Origin: Streptomyces sp. CA-210063 | GTDB taxonomy: Bacteria > Actinomycetota > Actinomycetes > Streptomycetales > Streptomycetaceae | Length of the DNA: 64,000 nt | Direction of reading: 5' to 3' | NCBI RefSeq assembly: GCF_024612015.1 | Contig: NZ_CP102512.1 | Coordinates: 8,928,001 to 8,992,000, forward strand | The notes under the pieces: model-generated | Told to the model about the DNA's origin: nothing | The model's database searches: none | Seen by the model: only the letters and a program-made list of their open reading frames with translations | Shown here: piece by piece, positions 1 to 7,692 of the stretch | Layout: every line of letters starts with the position of its first letter | Numbering within the stretch: the first letter of the stretch is position 1 | Position numbers and translations under genes: made by a program

Positions 1-665
1 ACCGCCCGGCGCTCGCCCACAACATCTACAAGGACACCGTCGAGCCGCTGTACTCCATGATCCCCAGGGGTCTGGTGGGCCACACGACGGGCTTCTTCGA
101 CGACTACGGCAACCCCAGCGCGACCAAGGCGAAAGCCATCCTCACCGAGGCGGGCATCACCGAAACGGTTCCTCTCACGCTCTGGTACACCACCGACCGT
201 TACGGCTCCCAGACCAAGCCGGCCTTCGAGGAGCTGAAGCGGCAGCTGGAGGGGTCCGGTCTCTTCAAGGTCACACTGAAGAGCCGTCCCTGGAAGGCCT
301 ACTCGGAGGGCTACCAGAAGGGCGAGTACCCGGTCTTCGGGCGTGGCTGGAACCCCGACTTCAACGACGCCGACAACTTCATCGCCCCCTTCGTGGGCAA
401 GCAGAACGCGCTCGGCACCCCGTACGAAGCCCCCGAGATCACCGACGAGCTGCTGCCGGCGTCGCGTGCGGAGAGCGACCGCGGGGCCGTGTCCGAGGAG
501 TTCGAGGAGGCCCAGCAGATCCTCGTGGACGACGCCCGGCTGATCCCGCTGTGGCAGGGCAAGGCGTACACGGCCGCGAACGAGGAGATCGCCGGTCTGG
601 AGAACGTCATCGACCCCGCGACGATGATGCTCATGTGGCAGCTGTCCTGGAAGACCAGCTGGTAA
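1..665 (+). CDS. Peptide/solute ABC transporter substrate-binding protein, family 5 (C-terminal part)
   Basis: The reading frame is open from the first bases of the window (first complete codon at 3), so the start and any lipoprotein signal lie upstream. About 221 residues are visible. The stretch around FGRGWNPDFNDADNF, followed by a terminal segment with WQGKAY, is typical of the C-terminal lobe of SBP_bac_5 (DppA/OppA-type) binding proteins. Such proteins are lipid-anchored on the outside of the membrane and deliver peptides or similar solutes to an ABC importer. The matching permeases are not downstream: the next gene is ung, 132 bp away behind a strong hairpin. They may lie upstream or be absent. 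The substrate cannot be inferred. Confidence 0.88.
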   Translation, partial: RPALAHNIYKDTVEPLYSMIPRGLVGHTTGFFDDYGNPSATKAKAILTEAGITETVPLTLWYTTDRYGSQTKPAFEELKRQLEGSGLFKVTLKSRPWKAYSEGYQKGEYPVFGRGWNPDFNDADNFIAPFVGKQNALGTPYEAPEITDELLPASRAESDRGAVSEEFEEAQQILVDDARLIPLWQGKAYTAANEEIAGLENVIDPATMMLMWQLSWKTSW

Positions 666-720
666 TCGCCGGTGCCGGGCCCCGCTGTCAGTGGGCGCCT
701 GTAGGTTCTGTGCTCTGACG

Positions 721-743
721 ACGGCCGCGCCTCGCGCGGCCGT
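721..743. terminator. GC hairpin after the binding-protein gene
   Basis: Perfect 10-bp inverted repeat, ACGGCCGCGC (721-730) and GCGCGGCCGT (734-743), with a 3-base loop. It lies 56 bases after the stop codon and 54 bases before ung. There is no T-run, as is usual for Streptomyces hairpin terminators. It probably separates the ABC transporter transcript from ung. Confidence 0.6.
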
Positions 744-797
744 CCATGGCCGCGTTGTCCGCGGCCGTGAAGTGAGCGCACACCGGAGGACGTTGAC

Positions 798-1481
798 GTG
801 ACCGACATCGCCATGCTGCCCGAGTCCTGGCGCGGGGTCCTGGGGGACGAGCTTCAGCAGCCCTACTTCAAGGAACTCACCGAGTTCGTCGAGGAGGAGC
901 GTGCCAAGGGCCCCGTCTACCCTCCGCGCGAGGAGGTCTTCGCCGCCCTCGACGCCACGCCGTACGAGAACGTGAAGGTCCTGATCCTCGGTCAGGACCC
1001 GTACCACGGCGAGGGCCAGGGCCACGGTCTGTGTTTCTCCGTGCGGCCGGGTGTGAAGACCCCGCCGTCCCTGCGGAACATCTACAAGGAGATGCAGGCC
1101 GAGCTGGGCACCCCGATCCCGGACAACGGCTATCTGATGCCGTGGGCCGAGCAGGGCGTGCTGCTGCTCAACGCGGTCCTCACGGTCCGCGCCGGTGAGG
1201 CGAACTCGCACAAGGGCAAGGGCTGGGAGAAGTTCACCGACGCCGTGATCCGCGCGGTCGCCGACCGGCCCGACCCGGCGGTCTTCGTGCTGTGGGGCAA
1301 CTACGCGCAGAAGAAGCTCCCGCTGATCGACGAGGAGCGCCACGTGGTGGTCAAGGGCGCGCATCCCTCGCCGCTGTCGGCCAAGAAGTTCTTCGGCTCA
1401 CGGCCGTTCACGCAGATCAACGAGGCCGTCGCCCGGCAGGGCCACGAGGCGATCGACTGGACGATCCCCAACCTCGGCTGA
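798..1481 (+). CDS. ung: Uracil-DNA glycosylase (family 1)
   Basis: Removes uracil from DNA in base-excision repair, in the cytoplasm. The 227-residue length is normal for family-1 UDG. The water-activating loop GQDPYH is at residues 65-70 (catalytic Asp67), the LLLNAVLTV strand at 122-130 and the DNA-intercalation motif HPSPLS at 189-194 (catalytic His189). The GTG start is fixed by GGAGGA at 785-790, seven bases upstream. It appears to be monocistronic, between a hairpin at 721-743 and a 165-bp gap. Streptomycetes often carry more than one UDG; which paralogue this is cannot be told here. Confidence 0.97.
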   Translation: MTDIAMLPESWRGVLGDELQQPYFKELTEFVEEERAKGPVYPPREEVFAALDATPYENVKVLILGQDPYHGEGQGHGLCFSVRPGVKTPPSLRNIYKEMQAELGTPIPDNGYLMPWAEQGVLLLNAVLTVRAGEANSHKGKGWEKFTDAVIRAVADRPDPAVFVLWGNYAQKKLPLIDEERHVVVKGAHPSPLSAKKFFGSRPFTQINEAVARQGHEAIDWTIPNLG

Positions 1482-1646
1482 CCTGCCCGCCCGCCCGTCC
1501 ATCCGCACCCGCTCGTCCGCCCGTCGTACGGCCGCCGGGGCACCCCCACGGCCGTACGGAGCCGCCTGACCGGGATTGTCAGTGCCTGCCGTTAGCGTCG
1601 GCAGGGACAGGCGGGACCGGGGGCGACGAGTGTGGAGGACGCGGTG

Positions 1647-2165
1647 GTGGAGCGACAGGAGCAGGTGGCGCCGGACGCCATGATGACCCGGATCGGGCAG
1701 GCGGTCATGCTGCACCACGGGGGTGACCGCGAGGAGGCCCGGGACCGGCTCGCGAAGCTGTGGGCGGAGATCGGCGAGGACGGCGACCCCCTCCACCGCT
1801 GCACACTGGCGCACTACATGGCTGACACCCAGGACGAGCCGGCCGATGAACTGGCCTGGGATCTGAGGGCGTTGTCGGCGGCCGACGAACTGTCCGACGG
1901 CCGGGTGGCGGAGCATCACGAGGGGCTCGCGGTACGCGCCTTCTACCCCTCGCTGCATCTGAACCTCGCCGCCGACTACGCCAAGCTCGGCCGGCACGAC
2001 GCGGCCCGCAGCCATCTGCGTCTGGCCCGGGGAGCGATCGGCACGCTGGGGGACGACGGCTACGGCGACGGCATCAGGGCCGCCCTCACCCGCCTGGAGA
2101 CCCAGCTCGACGAGGCGGGCCCCACCGGAGGACAGACGCCGGGGCCGCCGAGACAGCGGCCCTAG
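1647..2165 (+). CDS. Conserved actinobacterial TPR-like protein
   Basis: About 172 residues, mostly alpha-helical and acidic. Helical pairs at about residues 45-85 and 95-130 resemble degenerate tetratricopeptide repeats (for example SLHLNLAADYAKLGRHDAA followed by a second helix). There is no catalytic motif, signal peptide or membrane segment. The frame is open from a GTG at 1632. GGAGG at 1634-1638 favours a start at 1647 (8-base spacing) or 1644. The tail is Pro/Gly-rich. Probably a protein-interaction scaffold; no partner is indicated, and the downstream gene is convergent. Confidence 0.7.
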   Translation: MERQEQVAPDAMMTRIGQAVMLHHGGDREEARDRLAKLWAEIGEDGDPLHRCTLAHYMADTQDEPADELAWDLRALSAADELSDGRVAEHHEGLAVRAFYPSLHLNLAADYAKLGRHDAARSHLRLARGAIGTLGDDGYGDGIRAALTRLETQLDEAGPTGGQTPGPPRQRP

Positions 2166-2316
2166 GCCTGTCGTCAACCCCGTCTGCCGCGCGATGCCAT
2201 GCACGCGCTCATCGGTCGCTGTCGTGGCGGGGGCGTGGCCCGTTCTCCGGGCACGCGACGGGGTGACGGCAGGACCCGGCGCCAGGACGAGCGCCCGCTT
2301 CGGGGCGCTGGGTGGC

Positions 2317-2814
2317 TCAACGGCCGTATACGTCCTTGCAGATGGCCGCCTGTGGGGTGTCCTTGCCCCAGCCGCCGTACCTGTGGCCGAGCGCGCACAC
2401 GTCGGAGTTCTGCGGCGGTTCCGGTGGGATGGTGTCGGGGAGGGGCGGGACATCGACGTGGGCGTGGGACCTGGGCGGCGGGCCGTGCCGTTCAGGGGGA
2501 CCCGGCCGCTCGTCCCGGGGCGGGCGTGGGGGCGGGGTGGGCGTGGGTGTGGTGGCGAGAGCCGACGCGGCCGGCTTCGGTGCCGTGGACGCGCTGGGGG
2601 TGGGTTCCCGTGGCGGGGTGATCAGCTCCAGCGCCTCCCGCGCCGGGGCCTGCACGATCTGTGTCTCGGTGGTGCCGTCCGGGCGGGGCTCGGACGGCCG
2701 GGACGGGACGGATGACACCTGGGACGGGGGCGGGTGTGGCGCGGTCACGCAGCCGGTGAGGGCCGAGACGGCCACGGTGACCAGGAGCGTTGCGGTAGTG
2801 GTCGGTCGATGCAC
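2317..2814 (-). CDS. Proline-rich putative lipoprotein
   Basis: 165 residues from a GTG start. The N-terminus has a short charged part, a hydrophobic core and the lipobox LTGC (Cys22), so the product is probably lipidated and membrane-anchored outside the cell. Residues of about 25-120 are Pro/Ser/Thr/Arg-rich linker. The C-terminus is compact, with two Cys residues spaced as in VCALGHRYGGWGKDTPQAAIC, and is the only part likely to fold. The frame stays open upstream, but the lipobox spacing argues for the 2814 start; no strong ribosome site is seen. Function unknown. The lipoprotein N-acyltransferase encoded 1.7 kb away could act on it, but that is not specific. Confidence 0.7.
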   Translation of the reverse strand: MHRPTTTATLLVTVAVSALTGCVTAPHPPPSQVSSVPSRPSEPRPDGTTETQIVQAPAREALELITPPREPTPSASTAPKPAASALATTPTPTPPPRPPRDERPGPPERHGPPPRSHAHVDVPPLPDTIPPEPPQNSDVCALGHRYGGWGKDTPQAAICKDVYGR

Positions 2815-2922
2815 GCGCGCAACTCTGCTGTGTCCGGGCGGCTTTGGGGAGGGGGAGCCGGAGGATGCCCCCACATGGGTGACGCCGGGGCCCGCCTGCG
2901 ACGCCGCGCGGCTCCTCCGAGT

Positions 2923-2944
2923 GCCTCGGCACGCGTGCCGAGGC
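2923..2944. repeat. 22-bp perfect palindrome without loop
   Basis: The half-site GCCTCGGCACG (2923-2933) is followed directly by its reverse complement. It sits about 110 bp upstream of the lipoprotein gene (minus strand), in a stretch with no supported gene. It could be a regulator site or a cruciform-forming element. No matching second copy was seen in the window. Confidence 0.7.
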
Positions 2945-3019
2945 CGGGCGTTCGGAGACCCTTGGGACGCACGATGCAGGTTGGTTTTCGGAGGGCCCTC
3001 GGCTTGTGGACGGCAGGCC

Positions 3020-3087
3020 GGGTGTTCGGGTCCTCGGCATGCGGGCGGCTGGTTGGGTGTTCGGGTCCTCGGCATGCGGGCGGCTGG
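3020..3087. repeat. 35-bp tandem duplication (2 copies)
   Basis: Two near-identical copies beginning GGGTGTTCGGGTCCTCGG at 3020 and 3055. They lie just past the 3' end of the DinB gene (stop at 3108), in the gap to the lipoprotein gene. They look like non-coding minisatellite. Confidence 0.8.
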
Positions 3088-3107
3088 CTCCGGGCGCCCG
3101 TCTCCGC

Positions 3108-3620
3108 TCAGTACCCGGTGACCCCGTCGATCCGCTCCCGGATGAGGTCCGCGTGCCCGTTGTGCCGCGCGTACTCCTCGATCATGTGGAGGTAGATCCA
3201 CCGCAGGCTCGGCGCCTCACCCGAGCGTCGGTGCACGGCCTTGCTGATGTCGTCCAGGGCGAAGCCCTCCGCGTTGCGCCGGGCGACCGCGATCTCCGTC
3301 TGCCAGGTGCCGTACGCCTCGTCCCAGGTGTCCTCCTCGGTGAGGTGGAACTCCCCGTCCGGGTCCTCCTCGCTGAAGTAGATCGGCCCCTGGTCGTCGT
3401 CCACCAGCACCTTGCGGAACCAGATGCGCTCGACCTCCGCCATGTGCCGTACGAGCCCCAGCAGCGACAGCTCCGAGGGCCGCACCGACGCGGTCCTCAA
3501 CCGGGCGTCGTCCAGGCCCTCGCACTTGATCGCGAGCGTCTCGCGGTGGTGGTCGAGCCAGCCTTCGAGCATGGTCCGCTCGTCGGCGGTGACGGAGGGT
3601 TCGGTGCGCTGGGTTGTCAT
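3108..3620 (-). CDS. DinB/DUF664 family protein
   Basis: 170 residues. This is a four-helix-bundle DinB-like (DUF664) protein of the kind common in streptomycetes. Features are an N-terminal helix with WLDHHRETLAIKCEGL, a central GLVRHMAEVERIWFR helix and a C-terminal IYLHMIEEYARHNGHADLIRE segment. The His residues in these last two helices are the usual metal ligands of the family. Members include thiol-dependent enzymes and many proteins of unknown substrate. The ATG at 3620 is preceded by GAGG at a 9-base distance on the minus strand, so it is preferred over upstream in-frame starts. Divergent from the oxidoreductase gene at 3694, with 73 bp between the starts. Confidence 0.88.
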   Translation of the reverse strand: MTTQRTEPSVTADERTMLEGWLDHHRETLAIKCEGLDDARLRTASVRPSELSLLGLVRHMAEVERIWFRKVLVDDDQGPIYFSEEDPDGEFHLTEEDTWDEAYGTWQTEIAVARRNAEGFALDDISKAVHRRSGEAPSLRWIYLHMIEEYARHNGHADLIRERIDGVTGY

Positions 3621-3693
3621 GCCGGCCATCCTCGCAGCCCCCGTATGCTGCCGACGAGGCATTTCGACGGCACACCGCGGACGGGAGACCCCT

Positions 3694-4602
3694 GTGAAGG
3701 TCGGCTGCATCGGACTCGGCGACATCGCGCGGAAGGCGTATCTGCCGGTGCTCGGCACTCAGCCGGGACTCGAACTCCATCTGCAGACGCGGACACCCGC
3801 CACCCTCACGCGCGTCGCCGACAGCCTCCACCTGCCGTCGGAACAGCGGCACGCCGACCTCGACGCGCTGCTCGACCAGGACCTCGACGCGGCCTTCGTG
3901 CACGCGCCCACCGGGGCCCACCCCGAGATCGTCCGGCGGCTGCTGGAGGCGGGCGTGCCGACGTACGTCGACAAGCCGCTCGCGTACCAACTCGCCGACT
4001 CCGAACGGCTCGTACGGCTCGCGGAGGAGCGGAACGTCAGCCTCGCCGTGGGTTTCAACCGGCGGTACGCGCCCGGGTACGCGCAGTGCGCCGACCATCC
4101 GCGCGAGCTGATCCTCATGCAGAAGAACCGCATCGGACTGCCCGAACTGCCGCGCACGATGATCCTCGACGACTTCATCCATGTCGTCGACACACTGCGG
4201 TTCCTGGTGCCGGGGGAGGTCGAGGACATGACCGTGCGGGCTCGGACCGAGAGCGGGCTGCTGCACCATGTCGTCCTGCAGCTCTCCGGGGACGGCTTCA
4301 CCGCGCTCGGTGTCATGAACCGGCTCAGCGGCTCGGCGGAGGAGATCCTGGAGGTCTCCGGGCAGGACACCAAGCGGCAGGTCGTGAACCTCGCCGAGAT
4401 CGTCGACCACAAGGGGCAGCCGTCCATGAGGCGGCGCGGCGACTGGGTGCCGGTGGCCCGGCAGCGCGGCATCGAGCAGGCCGTCCTCGCCTTCCTCGAC
4501 GCCGTGCGCGCGGGCAAGGTGCTCAGCGCGCGGGACGCGCTGGCGACCCATGAGCTGTGCGAGCGGGTGGTGCGGGAGGTGGAGGACCGGTCCGCCGCCT
4601 GA
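3694..4602 (+). CDS. Gfo/Idh/MocA-family NAD(P)-dependent oxidoreductase
   Basis: 302 residues from GTG, with GGGAGA 6 bases upstream. The N-terminal Rossmann fold starts at residue 1 with VGCIGLGDIARKAYLP. The family's EKP motif appears as DKP (VDKPLAY), keeping the catalytic Lys. The C-terminal half is the alpha/beta substrate domain. Family members oxidise or reduce sugars and inositols with NAD(P). The substrate is unknown and no sugar operon surrounds it. The last 80 bp overlap the 3' end of lnt on the opposite strand. Confidence 0.88.
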   Translation: MKVGCIGLGDIARKAYLPVLGTQPGLELHLQTRTPATLTRVADSLHLPSEQRHADLDALLDQDLDAAFVHAPTGAHPEIVRRLLEAGVPTYVDKPLAYQLADSERLVRLAEERNVSLAVGFNRRYAPGYAQCADHPRELILMQKNRIGLPELPRTMILDDFIHVVDTLRFLVPGEVEDMTVRARTESGLLHHVVLQLSGDGFTALGVMNRLSGSAEEILEVSGQDTKRQVVNLAEIVDHKGQPSMRRRGDWVPVARQRGIEQAVLAFLDAVRAGKVLSARDALATHELCERVVREVEDRSAA

Positions 4603-6088
4603 GCCGCACGGCCCGTACTCCCTCGAAGGTGCCCCACATGCCGAGCACCAGCAGCGATGCCCGCACCGGCCAGTCGCCGAAGCGGACGTAGGGCGTCGTA
4701 CCGCCGGCCAGCGGCACGTCGTACACCGCCGTCGTGCTCTCGTCCGTGCCGAGCCGGGAGCCGACTCGCTCGCCCTGTGGGCCGTACACCGCCGAGACAC
4801 CGGTGAGCGTCGCGTGGGCCATCGGGCGGCCCGTCTCGGCGGCCCGCAGCGCGGCCAGCGAGGCGTGCTGCTCGGGCGCCCAGCTCTGCTGGAACGTCGA
4901 GGTCGCCGACTGTGCGAGCAGCAACTCGGCGCCGTCCTCGACGAGATAGCGGCTCATGTCCGGGAACGCGGACTCGAAGCAGACCATGGGGCCGATCCGC
5001 AGCCCCTTCCCCGAGTCGAACACGACCTGCCCGCTGCCACGCCTGCGGTCCTCGCCGGCCGCCTCGCCGACGGAGGTGGCCCAGCCGAGCAGCGAGCGCG
5101 CCGGGATGTACTCGCCGAAGGGGACCAGGCGCATCTTGTCGTAGCGGTCGCCGGTCGGGCCGTCGGGGCCGACGAGCACGGAACTCTTGTAGATGCCGGG
5201 ACGGTCGGAGCGACGGGCGTCGACGTTCACCAGGATGTTCGTGTCCGTCTCACGGGCCAGCGCGGCGATCCGGTCGGCTAGGTCGGGCCGGTCGGCCAGG
5301 TCGTGGCCGACGCTGCTCTCGCCCCACACGATCAGGTCCAGGTCCTGCCCCGCGAGTCGGCGGGTGAGTGCCTCCTCGCGGGCGAACCGGTTGTCGGGGC
5401 CCTTGGTGACACCGGGCTGTACGACGGCGATCCGCACCTCGCCCCGGTCGTCGGGTCGCGGTGACCACAGCCACACCGCCGAGGTCGCGACGGCCGCCGC
5501 GACGAGACCGGCGAGCGCCGGCGCCCGGGACCGGCGTACCGAGACCAGTACGGTGACCGCCACATTGACGGCCACCACCAGGAAGCTGATCAGCCAGACC
5601 CCGCCGACCGAGGCCAGCCGCAGCGCGGGCTCCACCTGCCACTGGCTGGAGCCCAGCAGCCCCCAGGGGCCGCCGAGTCCCTGCCAGGAGCGGACGAGTT
5701 CGATCGCCAGCCAGCCCGACGGCACGACCAGGAGAGCGGCGGCGATCCGCCCGGGCGAGGGCCTACCGGCGAGGAACCGGCGCACCAGCCAGGCCCAGGG
5801 CGCCCACAGCGCGCCCAGCAGGCCGGCGAGGACGAAGGTGAACACATGCAGGTTCGGCAGCAGCCAGTGGTGCATGGCCAGCATGAACCCGAAGCCGCCG
5901 AGCCAGCCGTCGTAGGCCGCCCGGCGGCCGGTCGGTGCCGTGCGGATCAGCAGGATCCAGGGCACCAGCGCCCCGTACGCGAACCACCACAGGCCCGGCT
6001 CCGGGAACGCGAGCACAGGCAGAGCCCCGGCCATGGCGACGGCCACCCGCCGCCGCCATGGGGAGCCGAGCCAGTCCGGCGTCCTCAT
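4523..6088 (-). CDS. lnt: Apolipoprotein N-acyltransferase
   Basis: 521-residue polytopic membrane enzyme that transfers a third acyl chain from phospholipid to the N-terminal diacylglyceryl-Cys of lipoproteins. About six to eight hydrophobic segments (about 15-200) precede an extracytoplasmic nitrilase domain. The family triad is visible: Glu257 in VWGES, Lys318 in YDKMRLVPFGEYIP and Cys370 in VCFES. A final membrane segment lies near residue 485. The tail is Arg/Pro-rich and overlaps the upstream oxidoreductase gene convergently by 80 bp. N-acylation of lipoproteins by Lnt homologues is known in Streptomyces, unlike in most Gram-positive bacteria. Confidence 0.95.
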   Translation of the reverse strand: MRTPDWLGSPWRRRVAVAMAGALPVLAFPEPGLWWFAYGALVPWILLIRTAPTGRRAAYDGWLGGFGFMLAMHHWLLPNLHVFTFVLAGLLGALWAPWAWLVRRFLAGRPSPGRIAAALLVVPSGWLAIELVRSWQGLGGPWGLLGSSQWQVEPALRLASVGGVWLISFLVVAVNVAVTVLVSVRRSRAPALAGLVAAAVATSAVWLWSPRPDDRGEVRIAVVQPGVTKGPDNRFAREEALTRRLAGQDLDLIVWGESSVGHDLADRPDLADRIAALARETDTNILVNVDARRSDRPGIYKSSVLVGPDGPTGDRYDKMRLVPFGEYIPARSLLGWATSVGEAAGEDRRRGSGQVVFDSGKGLRIGPMVCFESAFPDMSRYLVEDGAELLLAQSATSTFQQSWAPEQHASLAALRAAETGRPMAHATLTGVSAVYGPQGERVGSRLGTDESTTAVYDVPLAGGTTPYVRFGDWPVRASLLVLGMWGTFEGVRAVRLRRRTGPPPPAPPARTAHGSPARPAR

Positions 6089-6300
6089 ACAGCGCCTCCG
6101 TCCCCGGCAGTGCGTCTCTCCAGTGTGCGCGCCGGGGACGATCTCCGACAGGGGGCGTGGGCAGAGCGTGGGAGGGGCGAGGCCGAGCGCGGGCCGGAGG
6201 GTCGGGGCGGCGCGGGTGCGCGGGCCGGGAAGGCGGTCGAGTGGGGGGCTCAGGCCTGGACAACGGTGCGCAGGTCCGGGAACGGTGGTTGGGACGGGGG

Positions 6301-6420
6301 GTGTGCCCAGGCCGGGGAGGAGTGCTGGTCGGGATGGGCGGCGTGCTCAGGCCGGGGAGGAGTGCTGGTCGGGATGGGCGGCGTGCTCAGGCCGGGGAGG
6401 AGTGTTGGTCGCGGGTGAGG
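6301..6420. repeat. 40-bp tandem repeat, 3 copies
   Basis: Units begin at 6301, 6341 and 6381. The core CAGGCCGGGGAGGAGTGCTG is shared, and the third copy diverges after about 28 bases. The array holds the stop codon of the SnoaL-like gene (6387-6389), so the last residues of that protein are repeat-encoded. The rest of 6089-6300 has no gene or other signal that I can support. Confidence 0.9.
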
Positions 6421-6881
6421 CCCTCTGGGGCGCGGCGCCATTTTTCCTGGACGACGACCTCGCGGAGACGCCAGCCGTCGGGTGTGCGGATCAGGGCGAA
6501 GGCGTAGCGGCCGCCGCAGACGAAGTCGGGGGCGGTGGATCCGCCGTCGTGTCCGGCGTAGCGCATCGGGTTGATGTAGTCCGCCTGGACCTGGGCGGTG
6601 TCGCCGGTGTCCTGCTCCAGGTAGCCGAACCGCACCCGTCGGTTGACGATCAGATGCTGCCGCATCGGGAAGAGCTCCAGGCTCCGGGCCAGCCACCCGG
6701 CGACCTGCGCGGCGTCCCCCTCGATACCCCCTGCCGAGCGGTAGTCCGCGCGGCCGTCCGGTGCGAACAGTTCCCGGTACGCCGTCCAGTCGCCGTCGTC
6801 CACCGCCACCGCGTACTCGGTGATCAGGCCGTCGACGGCGAGTCGGTCCATCACGGTCGCGAGCTCTACGCGCTGCGTCAT
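6387..6881 (-). CDS. Nuclear transport factor 2 (SnoaL-like) family protein
   Basis: 164 residues with an NTF2/SnoaL_4 fold: an N-terminal helix and DRLAVDGLITEYAVAVDDGDW, then a beta-sheet containing RQHLIVNRRV and a terminal strand WRLREVVVQEKW. The fold is used by small hydratases, cyclases and dehydratases acting on hydrophobic ligands. No catalytic pair can be assigned. The start at 6881 (MTQRV) gives a standard length; an upstream ATG at 6917 is possible. The C-terminus (QHSSPA) is encoded by the third unit of a 40-bp tandem array, so the end of this gene may vary between strains. Confidence 0.85.
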   Translation of the reverse strand: MTQRVELATVMDRLAVDGLITEYAVAVDDGDWTAYRELFAPDGRADYRSAGGIEGDAAQVAGWLARSLELFPMRQHLIVNRRVRFGYLEQDTGDTAQVQADYINPMRYAGHDGGSTAPDFVCGGRYAFALIRTPDGWRLREVVVQEKWRRAPEGLTRDQHSSPA

Positions 6882-7038
6882 CGGCTCAGTGTTGGGGCAC
6901 GGGACGCGCCACGCCAAGGGGTGTGCGGGCAGATGGGGGAAATTTCAGGGATCACGGAGACCAGCCGACCGATCGTGGGCGTGACGGACGTCGATATTCG
7001 GTGGCCTCGGAGTGCGGCGGTGATCGAACCTGGTCCCC

Positions 7039-7656
7039 GTGAGTGAAAGTGAACGTCGACCGGTGACAGAACCCGAGTTCCGTGTCCGTGCCCGCCACAC
7101 CGCCGACACGGTGACCGTCTACCAGGCGTACCGCCCGGAGATAGGCGGCCCGGCCGCGCGTGACGGCCGTTTTCCGGCGGCCTGGAAGCGGGACCGGATG
7201 ACCTGGATCAAGCCGTCCTTCCTGTGGATGATGTACCGCTGCGGCTGGGGCCTGAAGGAGGGCCAGGAGACCGTACTGGCCGTCGAGATCGGCCGCGACG
7301 GCTTCGAGTGGGCCCTGCGCAACTCCTGCCTCTCGCACTACGTACCGGAGCTGCACGAGAGCCGGACCGCCTGGCAGCGGGAGTTGCGCCGATCGCCCGC
7401 CCGGGTGCAGTGGGACCCCGAGCGTGACCTGCGGCTCCATCCGCTGCCGTACCGCTCGCTGCAGCTGGGACTGGCGGGTGAGGCGGCCGCCCGGTACGCG
7501 GACGAGTGGATCGTCGGCATCGAGGACGTGACGCCGCTCGCCACGGAGGTTCACCGCCTCGTACGCGCGGGGGACCTGGACGCGGCGACCGGGCTGCTGC
7601 CCGAGGAACGGCCGTATCCCGTCGCGGACGAACTGCCGGCCCATCTGCGCCGCTGA
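7039..7656 (+). CDS. DUF4291 family protein
   Basis: 205 residues from GTG 7039 (a second in-frame GTG is at 7063; neither has a clear ribosome site). The sequence matches the DUF4291 pattern: VYQAYRPEIG near the start, then WIKPSFLWMMYRCGW, then PYRSLQLGL. It is a soluble cytoplasmic protein with no signal or membrane segment. DUF4291 is widespread in bacteria and fungi with no established function. Divergent from the SnoaL-like gene (157 bp between starts). Confidence 0.85.
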   Translation: MSESERRPVTEPEFRVRARHTADTVTVYQAYRPEIGGPAARDGRFPAAWKRDRMTWIKPSFLWMMYRCGWGLKEGQETVLAVEIGRDGFEWALRNSCLSHYVPELHESRTAWQRELRRSPARVQWDPERDLRLHPLPYRSLQLGLAGEAAARYADEWIVGIEDVTPLATEVHRLVRAGDLDAATGLLPEERPYPVADELPAHLRR

Positions 7657-7692
7657 CGTCCGAAACCGGACGCGGCCGGGCACAGCCGCTGG

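Noticed and set aside
2194..2715. Plus-strand ORFs opposite the lipoprotein
   Set aside because: Gly/Arg-rich shadow of a Pro-rich gene; no signal or ribosome site.
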